This document shows, one piece after another, positions 28,194 to 33,326 of a stretch of DNA of 33,326 nucleotides. Origin of the DNA: an uncultured Sulfurovum sp. (lineage in GTDB: Bacteria > Campylobacterota > Campylobacteria > Campylobacterales > Sulfurovaceae); NCBI GenBank assembly GCA_902727995.1, contig CACVAZ010000117.1, positions 1-33,326 of the forward strand. The letters run 5' to 3'. Position 1 is the stretch's first letter. Every line of letters begins with the position of its first letter. The notes below the pieces were generated by a model that had not been told where the DNA came from, ran no database searches, and saw nothing but the letters and a program-made list of their open reading frames with translations. The position numbers and the translations under genes are program-made.

Positions 28194-31100
28194 ATGTCTA
28201 AAATTTTTCGTACGCTTTTATTTTCTCTTATTTTTTTCACTCATGCACTTTATGCCATAGAAAGTAGTGAACTTCCTAAAACTTTACAAGATTGGACAGC
28301 TTGGATACTAGACAATGAAAAAGAAAAAGATTGCCCTATTGACTTTTCTACCAATGAACACATTTGTACCTACCCTACACAGATAGCAGTGCATGTTCAT
28401 GAACATGGGTTAACTTTTAATATGATGGTGGCTGTGTTTAAAAATCAGCAAAAAATTGAGCTTCCTCATGCTTATCAGAATTGGGTGAAAGAAGTTCACA
28501 TTGATGGTGAAAAGAGAGCTGTGTTGGGTTCTTCTAAAGCAATGGTTTTTTTAGATGAGGGAGAACACAAGATTGAAGGTACTATAGTATGGAAAGAAGC
28601 ACCAAAATATTTACAACTTTCATCAAATATGGCATTGATTACACTTTATAAAGAGGGAAAAAAGATTACTACACCTAAAGTAGATGCACAGTCACGATTA
28701 TGGTTAAGTGATAATGAAGAAGAAAGTAATAAAAAAGGCACCTTATCCGTCTCTATTTATCGGAAACTTATGGATGGGCATCCTATGAAAATGCAAACCA
28801 ATTTGCATTTTAGGGTTTCAGGAAAAATGCGTTCAGTACTTTTAGATGGCATTGTCTTAGAGGGGTTTTACCCTTCACGTGTTTTAGGAAACTTAGATGC
28901 TAAGATTAACAAAGATAAAAAGTTAGAAGTGCAAGTCAAAGCAGGGGAATGGGTGCTTAATATTGACTCTTTTTCTCCTACAAATCTTTTAGAATTGCGT
29001 GTGCCAAAACATAGTTTTAAGTATGCCAATCAAGAAACTCTTTCTTTACAAACTGACGCTAGTTATCGTAGCATAGAGATTTTAAATGCTCAGTCGATTG
29101 ATCCTTCTCAAAGTAACCTTCCTAAAGCTTGGAAAAATTTAGCCCTTTACCTTTTAGAAGAAGAAAAAAGTTTAACTATAAAAGAGTTGTACAAAAGTGT
29201 GAAACAGCAAGAGCAAAATGATTTTGTATTAAAACGGGAAGTTTGGTTGGATTATGACGGAAAAGGCTATTCCTTTAAAGACAATATCCAAGCCAATATT
29301 TCCAAGGTAAAACGTTTGGAGAGTTCAGGGGTATTTGATTTGGGCTCAGTTTCCATTAATACTAAACCAATGCTTATTAATACACTTAATAGTAGTGAGA
29401 AAAAAGGGGTAGAGCTAAGAGAAAAAAATATGGACATAGAGGCTTCAAGTCGTTATGAAAATAATAGAGCTTTACTTCCTGTCAATGGTTGGAGTGAAGC
29501 ATTTGATAAAGTGTCTCTTTATTTGAACCTTCCTCCTGGTTGGCGTGTTTTTGCTTCGTTTGGCAGTGACAGTCAAAGTGCAAAATCATGGGTGAAATCA
29601 TGGAATTTAATGGATATTTTCTTAGTATTACTTCTGAGTATTGCTATTTATCAACTTTTTGGATTAAAATGGGCTATTCCTGCAACTTTTTTTCTCTTAA
29701 TACTTTGGCATGAAGCATCTGCTCCGACGATTATTTGGTTATGGATTTTGGCACTAGTGGCACTCATTAGAGTTTTAGGAGAAGGGAAAATGAAAAAGGT
29801 TTTGCAAGTTGTTTTTGCACTCTCTTCGATTGTGGTGATTTTAAATGTATTGCAGTTTTCAGTGTATAAAGTACGAACTACCCTCTACCCTCAATTGGAA
29901 AAAGTACCTTATGTCTCGACTTATGCTTCAGAAAAAGACAATGCACAAAGCAGGGGAAGGATAAGCAAAGAGGTGTACCAACAAGAATCTATGGATCAGA
30001 TGGTAGTGCAAAGTTCAAATTATGCGAAAACAAAAAAGATGATGATTCCCAAAAAGAAACAAATTCTATTACAAAATAAAATTGATCCCAATGCCATTGT
30101 GCAGACAGGAGAGGGGACACCTACATGGAATTGGAGTCATCACTCTTTCTTTTGGCAAAGTACTGTTGGTTTGGAAGACAAGCTAGAGATTTGGTTCATT
30201 ACCCCAACCATGACCAAGGTTTTAAACATATTAAATGTTGTGGGAATGCTCTTTTTATTATGGATGTTTTTACAAGCTTTTTTGAAAAGTTCATTTCAAG
30301 GTTTAAAAGAAAAATTGAGTAAATCACAAGGTCTAAAGGCAATGTTTTTTCTTCCTTTTTTATTGCTTGGAACAGCAGAAGAATTAAAAGCCAATGAGAT
30401 TCCATCGACAGAGCTTTTGCAGCAGCTTAAAGAAAAACTCTTAGAAAAACCTACTTGTTTACCTCATTGTGCGAGTATTGAGCAGATGGAGGTATTGGTT
30501 GAAGAGGAGACACTTTTTATAAATATAAACATCTCTGCTGGGCTGGATGTGGCTGTACCTATTTTAGGAAACCGAAACATTTGGCTTCCTGAAGATGTGA
30601 GTGTAAATGATAGCGATAAGAGTTATTTACAATTGGATAAAGAGGGTGGTTTATGGGTGATGTTACGTAAAGGGATTCATAAAGTATCTTTGCGTGGTAG
30701 CATTAAAGGTTTAAATCAGATTATGCTCATGTCTAAATTACCCATTCATAATTTAGATTTAAAAGAGAGTGCGTTATGGAAGCTTAACAGTGACGATAAG
30801 AGTTATATTGAGCTTGTTAATGTTGATAAAAAATCAAGTGAGTCTAGGGAAAAAACAAAAAGTTCGCTTGAACCTATGGTTGAGGTCACACGAACGTTTT
30901 ACTTTGGTTTACGTTGGTATGTTGAGACCCAAGTGAGATTGTTAAATAAGATTGATAAACCCTATACTTTAAATTATGCTCTACTTGAAAATGAGTCGGT
31001 ACTAAATAAAGAGATAGAGGTGAATGGGAAAGAAGCTATTTTACAGTTGCATAATAATCATCCTGCTTATCAATGGCGTTCCTCTTTGCCCATTAGTTTA

Positions 31101-32237
31101 GCTTTATTGTTAAAAGCTTCAGCTCAAAATTCAGTAATGGAAGAGTGGAAAATGGATATCTCTTCCATGTGGAATATGCATCATGAAGGGGTAGAGAGTG
31201 AAAAACAAGTAGCCCATAGCAATCAGCTCATGCCAACATTTAGACCATGGAAAAATGAAACCTTGAATTTAACGTTGGAAGCCATCAAAGCTGTTAAAGG
31301 AAAAAGTTTAACCATAGAGTCGAGTGATTTAAGCATTGTTCAGTCTCAAAGGTACCGAGATTTAACCCTTAAACTCAGAGTTCAAAGTTCACGAGCTCAG
31401 CAACATACGATTGTTTTAGAGAATGTGAAAGAGCTTAGTTCAGTAAAAATAGATGAACAAGATCATTATCTTAAAATTAAAAATGCTGAACTCTCCATTC
31501 CTTTAAAAGGAAAAGCACAAACAGTGGTGATTAAATGGAAAGAGGAATCAGGAACTCAGAGTATTTATAACTTCTCTAAAATTAATTTAAATAAAGATTC
31601 AGTCAATAGTAATGTTAAGTTACACTTGCCTCAAAACCGTTGGGTACTTTGGACAAATGGACCTCTTTTAGGACCTGCTGTGTTGTTGTGGGGTGTGTTA
31701 TTAAGTGTATTAATCTTTGCTCTTATTTTAGGACGTGTTTCAAATTCACCATTAAAAGTAAGTGATTGGTTACTTTTAGGGGTTGGGGTGAGTACGAGTT
31801 CAGTGATGATTATGATTCCAATTGTGGCTTGGATATTTTTACTACGTTACAAAGAGCAAAAAAAAGAAGCACTACAAGGAGGAATGAGAAACTTTATTCA
31901 AGTACTCATTGGGTTGTTTACCGTGGTAGCATTGGCAACGCTTGTAGGGGCTGTATCGGTAGGGTTGTTAGGTAATCCTGACATGATGATAGAGGGTAAT
32001 AATTCTTATGGACTCAACTTAAATTGGTACTCGGATAGAATAGGTGAAACATTGGCACAGCCAATGGTGGTCTCGGTTTCGATGTGGTATTACCGTGCCT
32101 TAATGCTTCTTTGGGCGATTTGGATTTCTTTCTCATTAATTAACTGGTTGAAATGGGCATGGAAAGTGTTTTCTGCTGGAGATATGTGGGTTAAGAAAGA
32201 GAAAGTAGCGATAAAGGCTAAGAATGAAGAAAAATAA
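28194..32237 (+). CDS. Large (1347 aa) membrane protein of unknown function with apparent internal duplication
   Basis: Signal peptide, extracytoplasmic beta-rich region, TM clusters around aa 472-565 and 673-695, second hydrophobic/signal-like segment near aa 714-727, second extracytoplasmic region, TM clusters near aa 1158-1260 and 1300-1325. Confidence 0.85.
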   Translation: MSKIFRTLLFSLIFFTHALYAIESSELPKTLQDWTAWILDNEKEKDCPIDFSTNEHICTYPTQIAVHVHEHGLTFNMMVAVFKNQQKIELPHAYQNWVKEVHIDGEKRAVLGSSKAMVFLDEGEHKIEGTIVWKEAPKYLQLSSNMALITLYKEGKKITTPKVDAQSRLWLSDNEEESNKKGTLSVSIYRKLMDGHPMKMQTNLHFRVSGKMRSVLLDGIVLEGFYPSRVLGNLDAKINKDKKLEVQVKAGEWVLNIDSFSPTNLLELRVPKHSFKYANQETLSLQTDASYRSIEILNAQSIDPSQSNLPKAWKNLALYLLEEEKSLTIKELYKSVKQQEQNDFVLKREVWLDYDGKGYSFKDNIQANISKVKRLESSGVFDLGSVSINTKPMLINTLNSSEKKGVELREKNMDIEASSRYENNRALLPVNGWSEAFDKVSLYLNLPPGWRVFASFGSDSQSAKSWVKSWNLMDIFLVLLLSIAIYQLFGLKWAIPATFFLLILWHEASAPTIIWLWILALVALIRVLGEGKMKKVLQVVFALSSIVVILNVLQFSVYKVRTTLYPQLEKVPYVSTYASEKDNAQSRGRISKEVYQQESMDQMVVQSSNYAKTKKMMIPKKKQILLQNKIDPNAIVQTGEGTPTWNWSHHSFFWQSTVGLEDKLEIWFITPTMTKVLNILNVVGMLFLLWMFLQAFLKSSFQGLKEKLSKSQGLKAMFFLPFLLLGTAEELKANEIPSTELLQQLKEKLLEKPTCLPHCASIEQMEVLVEEETLFININISAGLDVAVPILGNRNIWLPEDVSVNDSDKSYLQLDKEGGLWVMLRKGIHKVSLRGSIKGLNQIMLMSKLPIHNLDLKESALWKLNSDDKSYIELVNVDKKSSESREKTKSSLEPMVEVTRTFYFGLRWYVETQVRLLNKIDKPYTLNYALLENESVLNKEIEVNGKEAILQLHNNHPAYQWRSSLPISLALLLKASAQNSVMEEWKMDISSMWNMHHEGVESEKQVAHSNQLMPTFRPWKNETLNLTLEAIKAVKGKSLTIESSDLSIVQSQRYRDLTLKLRVQSSRAQQHTIVLENVKELSSVKIDEQDHYLKIKNAELSIPLKGKAQTVVIKWKEESGTQSIYNFSKINLNKDSVNSNVKLHLPQNRWVLWTNGPLLGPAVLLWGVLLSVLIFALILGRVSNSPLKVSDWLLLGVGVSTSSVMIMIPIVAWIFLLRYKEQKKEALQGGMRNFIQVLIGLFTVVALATLVGAVSVGLLGNPDMMIEGNNSYGLNLNWYSDRIGETLAQPMVVSVSMWYYRALMLLWAIWISFSLINWLKWAWKVFSAGDMWVKKEKVAIKAKNEEK

Positions 32238-32631
32238 TATTTTAAGTTTGATATTTTGGGTATTTTTATTGAGTGCTTGTAGTAAAACAGTCAATGCATG
32301 GAAAGATAATCCTAATAAGGAGTATTTAGAAGTTTATGGAAAAGAAGATTTACCATTGAAGTTAGGAGAAAAAGGAGTAGATTATCGATGTGTTGATTTA
32401 GTTTATTCTTCTTCAGGGCATACTAAAAAATGTTATGTGTTAAAAAACTCAGCAGAAAAAATTGATAGTTGGTCATCTAGGCTTTATCAAACGTCAAAAG
32501 GTGTTTTGATGGATACTGGTGAAAATATATTAGTTTTTGGAGCATTAACATTATGTGCTATGGGAGCTGCTTGTACGAATTTTGATGTTAGTAAAGATAA
32601 GAGTTTATTTGAAACAATATATGGAGATTAA
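32224..32631 (+). CDS. Putative lipoprotein of unknown function
   Basis: MKKNNILSLIFWVFLLSACSKT lipobox; start overlaps upstream gene by 14 bp. Confidence 0.7.
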   Translation: MKKNNILSLIFWVFLLSACSKTVNAWKDNPNKEYLEVYGKEDLPLKLGEKGVDYRCVDLVYSSSGHTKKCYVLKNSAEKIDSWSSRLYQTSKGVLMDTGENILVFGALTLCAMGAACTNFDVSKDKSLFETIYGD

Positions 32632-32940
32632 ATGCAAGACTTTCTAAACTTCAAAACATTTATAAGTCCTATGGCACTTATAGTCTTTTATTATCTAGGG
32701 GCAATTGTTATGCCCCTTTTTATTTGGTTCTTTTCACGTTGGATTATGAAAAAAATTAGCATGATGGAACAAAGTTATCAAGTAGCTAAAAATATGGCAT
32801 GGGGAACATTAAGCTTTAAACAGAAGATACTTTTTATGGTTTTATTTATAATAATGTTTCTGTTCATGCAACTTCTTTGGCGAATGATGTTTGAATTTTT
32901 GATTGCTTATATGCAGATTAGAGAAGCTTTATATACTTAA
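32632..32940 (+). CDS. Small membrane protein, DUF4282-like
   Basis: FLNFKTFISPMALIVFYYLGAIVMPL...LLWRMMFEFLIAYMQIREAL resembles the DUF4282 pattern; starts immediately after the lipoprotein stop. Confidence 0.65.
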   Translation: MQDFLNFKTFISPMALIVFYYLGAIVMPLFIWFFSRWIMKKISMMEQSYQVAKNMAWGTLSFKQKILFMVLFIIMFLFMQLLWRMMFEFLIAYMQIREALYT

Positions 32941-32950
32941 CTTTGATGAT

Positions 32951-32976
32951 GGAACTGACTATTTAAAGTCAGCTCC
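32951..32976. terminator. Imperfect hairpin at convergent DUF4282/pyrD junction, overlapping pyrD stop
   Basis: GGAACTGACT-ATTTAA-AGTCAGCTCC, 9 of 10 pairs; no T-tract on either side. Confidence 0.35.
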
Positions 32977-33326
32977 AATAGCCTCTGAAATATTTGCATA
33001 CCCATCTGCTTTAAGCAACTCTATTAACCCCTCATTTATCTCTTTTATCATAACTGGACCATTATAAATAAGCATTGAATAGACTTGAACAAAGGTTGCT
33101 CCAGCTTTGATTCTTCGGTAGGCATCTTCAGCTGTTTCAATTCCACCAACAGAAATGAGAATGGTTTTGTCATGAAGTTCTTTTCCAATGGCTTTAAAGA
33201 GTTCATAGGATTTTTCACGGACTAAAGCTCCTGAAATACCACCAAAGTCTTTGGCATGTTTTGTTACAGAATAGTCGATGGTAGTGTTGGTTGCAATGAT
33301 TCCTGAGGCTCCTGCATTGACAGCTG
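32959..33326 (-). CDS. pyrD: Dihydroorotate dehydrogenase (quinone), C-terminal part; 5' end outside window
   Basis: Reverse-strand translation AVNAGASGIIATNTTIDYS...GGISGALVREKSYELFKAIG...ILISVGGIETAEDAYRRIKAGATFVQVYSMLIYNGP...GADFK-stop; absent from the ORF track because no start is in the window. Confidence 0.92.
   Translation of the reverse strand, partial: AVNAGASGIIATNTTIDYSVTKHAKDFGGISGALVREKSYELFKAIGKELHDKTILISVGGIETAEDAYRRIKAGATFVQVYSMLIYNGPVMIKEINEGLIELLKADGYANISEAIGADFK

Noticed and set aside
1-33326. CRISPR arrays, IS elements, prophage genes, rRNA, toxin-antitoxin or defence systems
   Set aside because: No regularly spaced repeats, transposase/integrase motifs, phage structural genes or rRNA-like sequence were seen; gene content is mainly core

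Overview
This is an AT-rich chromosomal window with the gene content and order I associate with Campylobacterota (Sulfurimonas/Sulfurovum/Arcobacter-like; the taxon is inferred, not tested). It is mostly dense housekeeping sequence: rluD-like / FlpA-like Fn3 lipoprotein / trmB / ftsE / ftsX / EnvC-like cluster; psd-HAD-DUF445; lptA-engB-GNAT-(mreD-like)-mrdA; ilvB-ilvH-lpxD; tlpA-like; DUF1653, DUF2237 and an 82-aa orphan; ubiX-coaD-tmk; tRNA-Leu(CAA); hup; ftsK; acnB; a DUF4153-like membrane protein; an OmpR-family response regulator with no adjacent kinase; pit; a 1347-aa membrane protein with a lipoprotein and a DUF4282-like protein; and a 3'-terminal pyrD fragment. I saw no CRISPR array, IS element, prophage, toxin-antitoxin or recognisable defence system. 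The best leads are: (1) the 1347-aa protein appears to be two diverged copies of one module (extracytoplasmic domain plus membrane segments), translationally coupled to a small lipoprotein and a DUF4282-like protein; (2) a GTAAC-N6-GTAAC repeat placed directly upstream of TATAAT before pit and just after the response regulator gene; (3) two genes whose TATAAT lies exactly 6 nt before ATG, suggesting leaderless mRNAs; (4) tail-to-tail gene pairs whose two stop codons share one AT-only palindrome; (5) a tRNA-Leu(CAA) with several non-canonical stem pairs; (6) a 62-nt dual-coding overlap in which a lipoprotein signal peptide is nested in the rluD 3' end. All family calls were made by eye from translations, with no database search.
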